From positions 62,001-126,000 of the forward strand of contig NZ_LMRA01000003.1 of the NCBI RefSeq assembly GCF_001424705.1: a stretch of DNA of 64,000 nt, read 5' to 3'. The notes beneath the pieces are model-generated. The model saw nothing but the letters and a program-made list of their open reading frames with translations, made no database searches and was not told where the DNA came from. The translations under genes and the position numbers were made by a program. How positions within the stretch are numbered: position 1 is the first letter of the stretch; the number at the start of each line of letters is the position of its first letter. Below are positions 42,366 to 50,835 of the stretch, in pieces. The stretch is from Methylobacterium sp. Leaf465. GTDB lineage: Bacteria > Pseudomonadota > Alphaproteobacteria > Rhizobiales > Beijerinckiaceae.

Positions 42366-42578
42366 ATGGCCAGCGATCTTGAGCACGAACGGCATCGCCG
42401 TCCCGATGAGATTTCCCTGCCGACCCTGAACGAGGCCACCCGGCTCCGTCTCGGCCGTCAGCTGCAAGCCCTCTACGAGCCCGTCATCGACGAGCCCCTC
42501 GACCCGCGGCTCGCCGAGCTGATGGTCCAGCTCGACGCGGACCGGGACGCCTCCATCGGCCCCGGTCGATCCGCCTGA
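42366..42578 (+). CDS. nepR: NepR-type anti-sigma factor
   Basis: 70 residues. Core LNEATRLRLGRQLQALYEPVIDEPLDPRLAELMVQLD matches the NepR pattern (I/L-G-R-Q-L-x-x-L-Y-x-x-V/I-x-x-E-P-x-x-x-R-x-x-x-L-x-x-x-L-D). NepR holds the alphaproteobacterial general-stress sigma factor EcfG until phospho-PhyR removes it. No phyR, ecfG or PhyK-type kinase lies nearby, so it is an orphan paralogue. Start uncertain: ATG 42366 (MASDLEHE) or 42357; neither has a strong ribosome site. Confidence 0.75.
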   Translation: MASDLEHERHRRPDEISLPTLNEATRLRLGRQLQALYEPVIDEPLDPRLAELMVQLDADRDASIGPGRSA

Positions 42579-42735
42579 CCCGTCGACCGCATCCGGCACG
42601 GTCCCGACGTCCGGCCGTCACATACAACTTCTATGACCCGATCCGAGCTTCCCGATCCCGTCCGGTCCGGGCCCGGGATTCCCGGGGGCCGGAGCCTCTG
42701 GACCGGGAGCGGCACCGGGCACCGGAGACGACACC

Positions 42736-44166
42736 ATGGCGAAGACGCTGAGATCCTGGACGACGGCCCTGTGCCTCCTGTCGCCCCTCCTAGCGCCCCT
42801 CCCGGCCGCGGCGCAGTCGGCGCAGACCCTCGCCGCCCTGAAGGGGCTCGCGCCCGTCAGCGCCCTGGGCGCTAGCGAGACGGGACGGGCCGCCCTCGAT
42901 GCCAACCTGACGGTCACGGGCGCGATTCAGGCCGGGACCGGCGCGGTGCCCTTCCTGTTGCCGCTCCGCGATCAGCGTCAGCTCGCCCTGCGCGATTCCT
43001 TCATCACCGACGGAAACGCGACGGAACTCGCCGACGGGCTCGGCAGCAGGCTCGGCGGCGTCTACCAGGCCAAGGCCCGCTACGCCGCCGACGAGACCTT
43101 CACCAACGTGGCGCCGTCCGTCGCCGACCTCCTCGGCTACACCAACCACGTCGCCAAGTCCGACTCGAATGCGGGCAAGTACTTCTTCGCGAACGCCACC
43201 ACCAACGGCAAGGCGCCGGTCTCGGAGGCCGCCGCCGTCCTCCTGACGGAGCGCGGCGGCACGACGGACGTGTTCGGCAAGGCCTATGGCCGACCCGCCG
43301 GGACGCCGGGGAGCGATGCCCACGGCGATGCCCGTCCGTTCCAGACCCTGCCGAGCCTGTTCGCCTATCGCGGCACCGACTACTTCGGCCGGCCGTCCCA
43401 CAGCCTGGACTGGCTGCGCGGCCCGCGCATGAACCTGCTCGACAGCCCTTCGTATCCGAGCGGGCACACCACCTACGGCTACACCGAATCCGTCGTGCTC
43501 GCGATCCTGGTGCCGGAGCGCTACCAGCAGATGATCACCCGCGCCGCCGAGTACGGCACCAACCGCATCGTCGTCGGGGCGCATTACGCCATGGATGTGC
43601 TGGGCGGACGGGCGGTCGCCCTGCACGCGGTCGCCCATCTCCTGGCCAACGATCCCGCCTATGTGGGCCAGATGCGTCGCAACCCGGCGGTGGTCGCCGA
43701 GATGGGCCGCGAGACCCACGCGGCCGTGACGATCCCCGATTATCGGGCGGCCGTCGAAGCCGCCCGCACGGACCTGACCGCCTTCCTGAAAGACGCCTGC
43801 GGCGGCACCGTCGCAGCCTGCGCGAGCGCCGATACCGGACGCTTCCGCGATGCCGCCGCCAACGCGGCCCTCTACGACGCGACCCAGACCTACGGCCTGC
43901 CCGTCGTGCATCCGCAGCGGGTGGGCACGACGGACGATGTCGGCCGGCTCGCGCCGGAGGCCGGACACCTGCTCACGGCCGCCTTCCCAGTACTCAGCCT
44001 CGCGGAGGCCAACGCGATCCTGACGGAGACCCAGGGACCGGGCGGCGGGTTCCTGGACGACGGATCGGCCTTCGGCATCTATGCGCGTCTCGATCTCTAC
44101 GCCGCCGCCGGCAAGGCGGCCGCCCTGGCCGCCGCCAAGCAGGCCCCGTCTCCGGCCCCCCGGTGA
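42736..44166 (+). CDS. Secreted PAP2-family acid phosphatase
   Basis: 476 residues. Signal peptide at ~1-27 (ALCLLSPLLAPLPAAAQS). PAP2/vanadium-haloperoxidase phosphatase motifs: PSYPSGHTTYGY (domain 2, catalytic His) and GTNRIVVGAHYAMDVLGGR (domain 3, R and nucleophilic H); upstream K-A-x-x-x-x-P near the class A acid phosphatase region is weak. Longer than class A phosphatases (~250 residues), with an extra C-terminal half including CGGTVAACAS. Likely a periplasmic phosphomonoesterase for phosphate scavenging. Own promoter presumed in the 157-bp gap. Confidence 0.85.
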   Translation: MAKTLRSWTTALCLLSPLLAPLPAAAQSAQTLAALKGLAPVSALGASETGRAALDANLTVTGAIQAGTGAVPFLLPLRDQRQLALRDSFITDGNATELADGLGSRLGGVYQAKARYAADETFTNVAPSVADLLGYTNHVAKSDSNAGKYFFANATTNGKAPVSEAAAVLLTERGGTTDVFGKAYGRPAGTPGSDAHGDARPFQTLPSLFAYRGTDYFGRPSHSLDWLRGPRMNLLDSPSYPSGHTTYGYTESVVLAILVPERYQQMITRAAEYGTNRIVVGAHYAMDVLGGRAVALHAVAHLLANDPAYVGQMRRNPAVVAEMGRETHAAVTIPDYRAAVEAARTDLTAFLKDACGGTVAACASADTGRFRDAAANAALYDATQTYGLPVVHPQRVGTTDDVGRLAPEAGHLLTAAFPVLSLAEANAILTETQGPGGGFLDDGSAFGIYARLDLYAAAGKAAALAAAKQAPSPAPR

Positions 44167-44212
44167 GACCGGCGGACGGGGCTCGCCGGGGGACCGGCGA
44201 CGGCCCCGGGCC

Positions 44213-45097
44213 TCAAGGGTCGGCCGCGGCGACCAGCCAGGCACAGAACGCGCGGACCGAGGGGTCGTCCGCGCGGGCCTCCGGCACGTAGGTGAAGTAG
44301 CTTCGGGCCGGCAGGGAGGGGCCGGCGAAGGGGCAGGTCAGCCGGCCGGCTGCGACGTCGTCGGCGATCAGCCGCTCGGGCCCCATCGCCACGCCGAGGC
44401 CGTCGAGGGCGGCCTGGAGCGTGAGGTAGAAATGCTCCAGCGTCACCGAGGCCCGCGGCTCTAGGCCTGGCACCCCGGCGGCCTCCAGCCATTGCGGCCA
44501 GACCTGGGGCAGCGTCGCCGCGTGCAGCAGCGTGTGACCCCGGAGCTGTCCCGCCTCCGTGAGCGGCAGGCGCCGCAGCAGGGTGGGACTGCAGACGGGG
44601 ATGCGGCGCTCGGTGAGGAAGGGGCGCCCGATATGGCCCGTCCGCCGGTCGGGCCCACCTCGGATGGCGACGTCGAAGGGCTCGGCCAGGTTGGCCAGGG
44701 GCACGTTCGAGGTGGTCAGGCGCACCTCCACGGCGGGATTGGCGCGCTGGAACCCGGAGAGCCGCGGGATCAGCCAGCGCAGGGTGAAGGTCGCCAGCGC
44801 GTTCACGCGGAGCAGGCGTGGCCGTCCGCGCTCCACCTGTCGCGTCGTCGCGAGGGCGATGCGGTCCAGGGCGGCGCCGATCTCGGCGAGGTAGCTCGCG
44901 CCCGCCTCCGTCAGGACCACGCGGCGGTTGTGCCGCTCGAAGAGGGGCTGGCCGAGCCAGGCTTCGAGCGCCTGGACGTGCCGGCTCACCGCCCCGTGGG
45001 TGACGCGCAACTCCTCGGCGGCCCGGGTGAAGCTGGCATGGCGCCCGGCGGCCTCGAAGGCCTTCAGCGCGTTCAGGGGCGGCAGGCGACGCAGCAC
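44213..45097 (-). CDS. LysR-family regulator (GcvA-like)
   Basis: 294 residues. N-terminal LPPLNALKAFEAAGRHASFTRAAEELRVTHGAVSRHVQALEAWLGQPLFER is the GcvA/AmpR-type HTH; co-inducer domain follows (VRLTTSNVPLANLAEPFDVAIRGGPD). Divergent from the MFS gene with a 94-bp shared gap, the standard arrangement for a LysR regulator and its target, so it probably controls that exporter/importer and itself. Confidence 0.9.
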   Translation of the reverse strand: MLRRLPPLNALKAFEAAGRHASFTRAAEELRVTHGAVSRHVQALEAWLGQPLFERHNRRVVLTEAGASYLAEIGAALDRIALATTRQVERGRPRLLRVNALATFTLRWLIPRLSGFQRANPAVEVRLTTSNVPLANLAEPFDVAIRGGPDRRTGHIGRPFLTERRIPVCSPTLLRRLPLTEAGQLRGHTLLHAATLPQVWPQWLEAAGVPGLEPRASVTLEHFYLTLQAALDGLGVAMGPERLIADDVAAGRLTCPFAGPSLPARSYFTYVPEARADDPSVRAFCAWLVAAADP

Positions 45098-45191
45098 GGG
45101 TCAGGTTTCCTCACGCGAGTGTCAGCATAAGGCGTTTGTCAGCCGCGGACGAGCGGGTGATCCTGCGTCGGCAAACCAGGATCAGTCCCGC

Positions 45192-46439
45192 ATGTCGTCC
45201 GCACAGGACCTGAGCGCTCCGTTTCGAACGTCCGTCGTCGGCGCCCCGCCCTGCCCGGGGGCGCGGCGGACGCTGGCGGCCGTCGGCCTCAACCACGCCC
45301 TGCACGACGGCTACACGGACCTGATCTACGTGCTCCTGCCGGTCTGGCAGGCGGAGTTCGCCCTCGGCTACGCCGCCCTCGCCCTGCTGCGCAGCCTGTA
45401 CAACGGTGCCCTCGCCGCCCTGCAGATGCCGTCGGCCCAGCTTGCGGCCCGGTTCGGCGCGCGGCGGGTGCTGGTGCTCGGGACCCTGCTGAGCGCCGGC
45501 GGCTATGCCCTGGCCGGCCTCTCGGGGAGCCTGGCCGGCCTCTGCCTGGCCCTGACCCTCGGGGGCATCGGCAGCAGCACCCAGCATCCCCTGGCCTCCG
45601 CGGTGATCGCCCGCGCCTACGGCCGCTCGGCCCGCGGCCCGCTCGGCACCTACAACTTCACGGGCGACCTCGGAAAGGCCAGCGTGCCGCCCCTGCTCGG
45701 CCTGCTGCTGTCGCTGATGGACTGGCGCTCGGCGCTCTGGCTCATCGCCGCCCTGGGCCTCGCGGTGGCGCTCGGCCTCCTGCGCCTGCTGCCGCGTGAT
45801 CCCGCGTCACGGGACGGGGGGGCGGCCGGATCGCCGCGGGCCGCTGCGCCCGGCGGGACCGGAGGCGCCGGCTTCGGGCTGCTCGTGGCCATCGGCACCC
45901 TCGACAACGCCGCGCGTCCGGCCTTCCTCCTCTACCTCCCCTTCCTGCTTCAGGAGAAGGGCGCCGGCCTGACCCTGGTGGGCTTCGCCCTCTCGGCGGT
46001 GTTCATCGGAGGCGCCCTCGGCAAGGCCGTCTGCGGGCGGTTCGGCGAGCGCTTCGGCGTGACCCGGACCGTCATCCTGACCGAGACGGGCACGGCGCTG
46101 GCGATCCTGGCCGTGACCGTGCTCCCGCTCTGGCCGGTCCTGGCACTCCTGCCGGTCCTCGGCATCATGCTGAACGGGACCTCTTCCGTGCTCTACGGCA
46201 CGGTGCCGGAGCTGGCGCCGGGGGGGCAGGTCGAGAGGGCCTTCGCGGTCTTCTACACCTGGACCCTGGGCGGCAGCGCCCTGGCGGCCCCCCTGCTCTA
46301 CGGGCCGCTGGGCGATGCGGCCGGGCCCCGCGTCGCGATGCTCGCCGCCGCCGCGACGGCGCTGGCCGTCGTACCGCTCATGGTCGTCCTGTCGCCCCGC
46401 CTCGCCGCCGGCGCCTCCCCGGCCGCGGAGCCGCGCTGA
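45192..46439 (+). CDS. MFS transporter (fosmidomycin-resistance-like)
   Basis: 415 residues, 12 hydrophobic helices. Early motif NHALHDGYTDLIYVLLPVWQAEFAL resembles the FSR (fosmidomycin resistance) group, with central TYNFTGDLGKASVPPLLGLLLS. Likely a drug or metabolite exporter. ATG at 45192 lies 94 bases from the divergent LysR start. It ends convergently to allA (48-base gap). Confidence 0.85.
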   Translation: MSSAQDLSAPFRTSVVGAPPCPGARRTLAAVGLNHALHDGYTDLIYVLLPVWQAEFALGYAALALLRSLYNGALAALQMPSAQLAARFGARRVLVLGTLLSAGGYALAGLSGSLAGLCLALTLGGIGSSTQHPLASAVIARAYGRSARGPLGTYNFTGDLGKASVPPLLGLLLSLMDWRSALWLIAALGLAVALGLLRLLPRDPASRDGGAAGSPRAAAPGGTGGAGFGLLVAIGTLDNAARPAFLLYLPFLLQEKGAGLTLVGFALSAVFIGGALGKAVCGRFGERFGVTRTVILTETGTALAILAVTVLPLWPVLALLPVLGIMLNGTSSVLYGTVPELAPGGQVERAFAVFYTWTLGGSALAAPLLYGPLGDAAGPRVAMLAAAATALAVVPLMVVLSPRLAAGASPAAEPR

Positions 46440-46486
46440 CGGGCGGGCGCGGTCCCGCCTTGTCCGGTCCGGGGGCTCGAGACCGC

Positions 46487-46993
46487 TCAGGGCGCCGGGG
46501 GCGCCTGGATCGTCCAGGGTTGGTCGAACACGTATTCCTCCAGGTTCGTGCCCAGCCCGCCGCGGTCGACCACGAGAAAGTCCTGGGGGGCGCCGACGGG
46601 GGTGAGCACCCCGTGCCACGTCCCGATGGCGTAGCAGACGCCCTGCCCCGGCGCCGTGACGAAGGCCCGCGGCCGGCCGGGGCGGCCGCCCTCGTCGGGG
46701 CAGACCACCACGAGGAACGGCGCCCCATTCAGGGGCAGGAAGGCCTGTGCGCCCAGCGGATGGCGCTCCACGAGGCTGACGGCGAGGGGCAGGCCGTAGG
46801 GGTCGGCCTCGACGTAGCCGATCACCACGTGCCCGTCCGCGCCCGCCACATGCACCTGTGCGAGGTCGTGGAAGCGGCGGGCCTTGCCGGCATTCATCGG
46901 ACGCGGCGCGACGGCGTCCTTGTCGATGACCGTGCCGAACGGGGCGAAGGCCTCCGCCGTCAGCGGCGCGGCGACGATGCGACGGTCGCTCAT
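46487..46993 (-). CDS. allA: Ureidoglycolate lyase
   Basis: 168 residues, normal AllA length. Cleaves ureidoglycolate to glyoxylate and urea in purine/allantoin degradation. Seen: LTAEAFAPFGTVID, VERHPLGAQAFLPLNG (substrate His and Q-x-F), YAIGTWHGVLTPVG and DFLVVDRGG. Its ATG overlaps the stop of the preceding remnant (ATGA), showing the former operon order. The urea product links it to the urt genes 9 kb away. Confidence 0.92.
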   Translation of the reverse strand: MSDRRIVAAPLTAEAFAPFGTVIDKDAVAPRPMNAGKARRFHDLAQVHVAGADGHVVIGYVEADPYGLPLAVSLVERHPLGAQAFLPLNGAPFLVVVCPDEGGRPGRPRAFVTAPGQGVCYAIGTWHGVLTPVGAPQDFLVVDRGGLGTNLEEYVFDQPWTIQAPPAP

Positions 46994-47226
46994 GGGTTTC
47001 CCCGGAGGGGTGCGAGGGATGGATGCCGGTCGACGTCCTTGTGGAGGCGGGACTGGGCGAAGGTCTCGGAGAAGCCCGAGAGGGGGCGGGCCAGCATCCA
47101 GGCCTGGGTGTGCTCCCAGAAGGGCAGGACGGAGGTGACGATGTCGCTCATCACGCCCCGGGGGATGACGGCGTAGGCCTCGGTGAATTGTCGGGCGAGG
47201 CGGTCATCCAGAGGGCTCCGTGCCGG
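46990..47226 (-). pseudogene. (S)-ureidoglycine aminohydrolase with the cupin core deleted
   Basis: The frame keeps the family's N-terminal block FTEAYAVIPRGVMSDIVTSVLPFWEHTQAWMLARPLSGFSETFAQ and then jumps directly to SRLHKDVDRHP, which resembles the C-terminal end (Y-K-D-V-N-R-H/N-P) of the ~260-270-residue enzyme. The bicupin middle is gone, yet the frame stays open and still overlaps allA by 4 bases. The frame is open up to 47379 but that part is unlike the family. The family call is from recalled similarity. Confidence 0.7.
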
Positions 47227-47794
47227 GCAGGTGTGACGAACTTCGCCGGAGCGCGTCAAGACGCCGGGACGCGGACCACGGGCCGTGGCGGTTCGACGGT
47301 CCCGTTTCCCAGGGGATGGGAAGCCCTGCCGAGCGCGCCGCGACGGCGTCGGGCCGGGAGCCCCCTGGCGTCCGGTCACCGGACCGCTGCAGCAAGACGT
47401 TGCGGCACGACTTGCCTATTAGTCCATCAGTTTGCCTATTGCCCCAGCAATTCAAATTTTAATATTGCTTAAACTGCCAATAGGATGTCGATATTCGGGT
47501 CCAAGAAATAACTCAGCTGATTTGTTCATTGTCTCGTCGTCCGGCCTTGCGCCGCGAAACGCCGAGAAGGGTCCAGATAGAAAAATCGATGCATCCGGCG
47601 AGAGGGCAGCCAAAGGCTCACCCCTTCGTCTCCGGTGTTGCTGGGCTTCTGAGCTTGGCGGGGGGCTCTGTGCATGCCCCTTCCTCTCAATGCCCGAACA
47701 TACGGTCCCGCGTTCAAGGCCGTGTGGATCGCTTGAAAAGTCTGTGTCGGAACACGGCGCCGGTCCTTCGGTGCCGGAGCGGGGAGCGGTACCC
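47227..47794. other. 568-bp intergenic region with an A/T-rich pocket
   Basis: No convincing gene. The stretch 47405-47530 is markedly A/T-rich (AATTCAAATTTTAATATTGC) and probably holds promoters for the rightward isochorismatase-fold gene and perhaps the leftward ureidoglycine remnant/allA. The remaining 260 bases before the next start are moderately G/C-rich and unexplained. Confidence 0.4.
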
Positions 47795-48475
47795 ATGCGA
47801 AGCTACGTCGACGGCGAAATGCGGGATCTCGGAGCGGCCTTCGCTCCGTATTTCGATCCGAAATCCACGGCGATCGTGTCGATCGACCTGCACCGCGGCC
47901 ATCTCGACGACGATCCCGCCTGCCCCTGTCCGGCACCGCGCGCCCGCGCCATCGTGCCGGCGGTCGATGCGTTTCACGACTCCGCGCGGGCGGCCGGCAT
48001 CCGGATCATCCACGTCCGGAGCAAGCTGCGTCGGGGCGGAGTCGACGACGTCAACGGCCTCAAGGCGGCCTGGCGCCTCGTCTTCCCCCTGCATGTGGGC
48101 GAAATCCCGAACGCCGACGAGCATGCGATCGAGGGGACGCGCTGGAACGCGTTCGTCACCCAGGTGACGGACGACGACCTGATCGTCGAAACCAAGAAGA
48201 GGCTCTCGGCCTTCTACCCGACAGACCTCGATTTTCTTCTGCGGAACCTCGGCATCCGCACGGTTGTCTTCGACGGCTGCCTGACCGACTGCTGCGTTCT
48301 CAACTCCGCCTTCGATGCGTCGAACCTCGGCTACCACGTCGTGGTGGCCGCCGACCTCGTGGCCGGCACCAGTGCGGCGCTGGAGGACGCGGCCTTGCGC
48401 ATCGTCGCGACGCATCTCGGCCTCGTCACGGAGGCCGCCGAGATCCTGGCGGCCTGGCGCGTCCGGGCGGCGTGA
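47795..48475 (+). CDS. Isochorismatase-fold cysteine hydrolase
   Basis: 226 residues. Catalytic triad visible: Asp31 (IVSIDLHRGHL), Lys134 (IVETKKRLSAFYPTDLDFLLRNLGI) and Cys167 (GCLTDCCVLNSAFDA). Cytosolic relatives hydrolyse amide or ureide bonds (ureidoacrylate, biuret, N-carbamoylsarcosine, nicotinamide). In this nitrogen-acquisition neighbourhood a ureide/carbamoyl substrate is the best guess. ATG at 47795 with GGGGAG upstream is preferred over the long open extension. The 2OG-type oxygenase gene follows after 86 bases. Confidence 0.87.
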   Translation: MRSYVDGEMRDLGAAFAPYFDPKSTAIVSIDLHRGHLDDDPACPCPAPRARAIVPAVDAFHDSARAAGIRIIHVRSKLRRGGVDDVNGLKAAWRLVFPLHVGEIPNADEHAIEGTRWNAFVTQVTDDDLIVETKKRLSAFYPTDLDFLLRNLGIRTVVFDGCLTDCCVLNSAFDASNLGYHVVVAADLVAGTSAALEDAALRIVATHLGLVTEAAEILAAWRVRAA

Positions 48476-48561
48476 GGACGCGGCCGGTGACGCCGGGGCC
48501 CGGCTTGGCACGGTCGTTGCCATGGCATGTCGGACCAGGTGGTCAAACTTTGGATGCCGCC

Positions 48562-49575
48562 ATGCCTCTGCTTCAGGTTCCCGTCATCGATCTCAGCCCC
48601 TACCGCTCGGGTACGCCGGAGGGCAAAGCCGCCGTCGCCGCCCAGGTCGACCAGGCTTGCCGCGACATCGGCTTCCTCGTCGTCTCCGGCCACGGCATTT
48701 CGGAAGCGCTGATCGCGCGCACCCACGCGGTGTCGCGCCAGTTCTTCGACCGGCCGCATGCGGAGAAGCTCGCTGTCGACCGGCCCGCCCCGGATCAGGT
48801 CCGGGGTTACAGCGCCGTGGGCGGGGAAGGCCTGTCCTTCAGCCTGGACGAGCCGACACCGCCGGACATCAAGGAGTCGCTGTCCATCGGCCCCGTCGAC
48901 GTGCCGGCGGGCGACCCCTACTACACCAGCGAAGCGGCCGGTCCGCATTTCGCGCCGAACGTCTGGCCCGCCGAGCCTGCCGATCTGAAGGAGGTCTGGA
49001 GCGCGTATTTCCGCGCCGTCGACACGCTCGCCCGTGACCTGATGCGCATCTTCGCGCTGGGACTGAAGCTCGACGAGACCCACTTCGACCCGACCATCGA
49101 CAAGAACATCTCGATGATGCGCGCGCTGCGCTACCCGGCTCAGACCAGCGCGCCGCTGCCCGGTCAGCTCCGCGCCGGTGCCCATTCCGACTATGGCAGC
49201 ATGACGATCCTGCGCAAGGAACTCGGTGACAAGAGCCTGCAGGTCAAGAACAAGCTCGGCGCGTGGGTCGACGTGCCGGTCATTCCCGGCACCTTCATCG
49301 TCAACATCGGCGACCTGATGCAGCAATGGACCAACGATACCTGGTCCTCGACGGTGCACCGGGTGGTCAATCCCGCGTTCGGATCGGAGGACAACGTCGA
49401 CCGCCTGTCGATCGTGTTCTTCCACCAGCCGAATTACGACGCCGACGTCGCCTGCCTGCCCACCTGCCAGGACGCCGAGCATCCGGCGAAGTATGCCCCG
49501 GTGTCCTCCGGGGATCACCTGCGCGCGAAGTTCGTCAAGCAGACGACCTTCGGCAAGGTCGACAAGGCGGCCTGA
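48562..49575 (+). CDS. Isopenicillin N synthase-family 2-oxoglutarate/Fe(II)-type oxygenase
   Basis: 337 residues. Seen: N-terminal VPVIDLSPY, GFLVVSGHGI, and the full iron facial triad and cosubstrate set: His208 and Asp210 (GAHSDYGSMT), His266 (STVHRVVNP), R281-x-S283 (DRLSIVFFHQP). Cytosolic oxygenase that hydroxylates or oxidises small molecules; fungal xanthine hydroxylase is a distant functional analogue. Placed between a ureide-type hydrolase and a nucleoside/purine-type transporter, so an imported purine or related heterocycle is a reasonable but unproven substrate. Confidence 0.88.
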   Translation: MPLLQVPVIDLSPYRSGTPEGKAAVAAQVDQACRDIGFLVVSGHGISEALIARTHAVSRQFFDRPHAEKLAVDRPAPDQVRGYSAVGGEGLSFSLDEPTPPDIKESLSIGPVDVPAGDPYYTSEAAGPHFAPNVWPAEPADLKEVWSAYFRAVDTLARDLMRIFALGLKLDETHFDPTIDKNISMMRALRYPAQTSAPLPGQLRAGAHSDYGSMTILRKELGDKSLQVKNKLGAWVDVPVIPGTFIVNIGDLMQQWTNDTWSSTVHRVVNPAFGSEDNVDRLSIVFFHQPNYDADVACLPTCQDAEHPAKYAPVSSGDHLRAKFVKQTTFGKVDKAA

Positions 49576-49749
49576 CGTGCTGCCCGACCGCGACGGGGAC
49601 CACCCCGTCCCGCGCGACCCCGAAGGCGACGCCTTCCGGATCGACACCGTGCCGTGACCACACCCGCGCGCGCCACGCAGACGGCGGCGCGCGCAAGACC
49701 TTCCCTGTGCCCGCCGATTGCGGCCGCTCATCCCGGAGAACTCGACGCC

Positions 49750-50835
49750 ATGATCCGACCGTTCCTGAAATCGCTGCTGGCCGTAGGCCTCGCGGCCCTC
49801 CCCACCCTGCCGGCCGTGGCCGCGCCCTTCAAGCTGAAGGACGAACCCAAGGTCGCCATGGTGATCTTCGGGCAGAAGAACGACGGCGGCTGGTCGCAGG
49901 CCGCCGATGAGGCCCGCGTGAAGATGGAAGCGGCGCTGGACATGAAGATCCCGGCGGTGGACGGGGTGAAGGAGAACGCCACGGCGATCCGGCCCGTGGT
50001 CGAGCTCTTCATCAAGCGCGGCTACAACATCATCATCGGCACCGCCTTCGGCTATTCCGACACCTTCAAGGAACTGTCCGAGAAGTATCCCGACGTCGCC
50101 TTCCTCAACCTGTCGGGCACCACCAACGGGCCGAACCTCGAATCGGTCTACGGGCGCACCTACGAGAGCCAGTATCTCTGCGGCATGGCCGCGGGCGCCG
50201 TGTCCAAGACCGGCAAGCTCGGGTTCGTGGCGGCCAATCCCTTCGGCGTCGTGAACTGGACGATCAACGCCTACGAGCTCGGCGCCCGGAAGATGAACCC
50301 CAACGCCACGCTCAACGTGGTCTATACCGGCATCTGGAACGATCCGGTGAAGGAGCGCGCCGCGGCCGAGGCCCTGGTCGATCAGGGCGCCGACGTGCTC
50401 GGCCAGCACGTGGACACGCCCGCGACCCAGATCGTCGCGCAGGAGCGCGGGATCTACGGCACCGGCCACCACCGCGACATGCGGGAATTCGCCCCCAAGG
50501 CGACGGTCTGCTCCTCGGTCTGGACCTGGGACAAGGCCCTGGTGCCCGAGATTCGGAAAATCATGGCCGGCACCTGGGTGCCGGCGCCCAACGGGGCCTT
50601 CATGAGCATGGCCAAGGGGGGCACCGACATCGCCTGCTGCGGCGCGGCCGTGCCTCCGGCGGCGGTCAAGGAGATCCTGGCCGAGCGCAAGGCGATCATC
50701 GAGGGCAAGCAGATCTATGCCGGCCCCCTCGACGATCGCGACGGCAAGCTGCGGGTGCCGGCTGGACAGGTCCTGAGCGATGCCGACCTCTGGAAGATGG
50801 ACTGGTTCGTTAAGGGCGTGACCACCCAGAAATGA
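49750..50835 (+). CDS. BMP-family ABC transporter substrate-binding protein
   Basis: 361 residues. Sec signal (FLKSLLAVGLAALPTLPAVAA), no lipobox. BMP/PnrA-type fold: KVAMVIFGQKNDGGWSQAADEAR, YNIIIGTAFGYSDTFKELSEKYPDVAFLNLSGT, TYESQYLCGMAAGAVSKTGKLGFVAANPFGVVNWTINAYELGAR. This family binds nucleosides, purines or autoinducer-like ligands. The stop overlaps the ATPase start (ATGA). In the 174-bp gap before it only a 26-codon open frame (49577) is seen, of doubtful reality. Confidence 0.92.
   Translation: MIRPFLKSLLAVGLAALPTLPAVAAPFKLKDEPKVAMVIFGQKNDGGWSQAADEARVKMEAALDMKIPAVDGVKENATAIRPVVELFIKRGYNIIIGTAFGYSDTFKELSEKYPDVAFLNLSGTTNGPNLESVYGRTYESQYLCGMAAGAVSKTGKLGFVAANPFGVVNWTINAYELGARKMNPNATLNVVYTGIWNDPVKERAAAEALVDQGADVLGQHVDTPATQIVAQERGIYGTGHHRDMREFAPKATVCSSVWTWDKALVPEIRKIMAGTWVPAPNGAFMSMAKGGTDIACCGAAVPPAAVKEILAERKAIIEGKQIYAGPLDDRDGKLRVPAGQVLSDADLWKMDWFVKGVTTQK

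Noticed and set aside
49577-49657. 26-codon open frame starting GTG between the oxygenase and BMP genes
   Set aside because: Very short, no ribosome site, no recognised family; not enough to call a gene.
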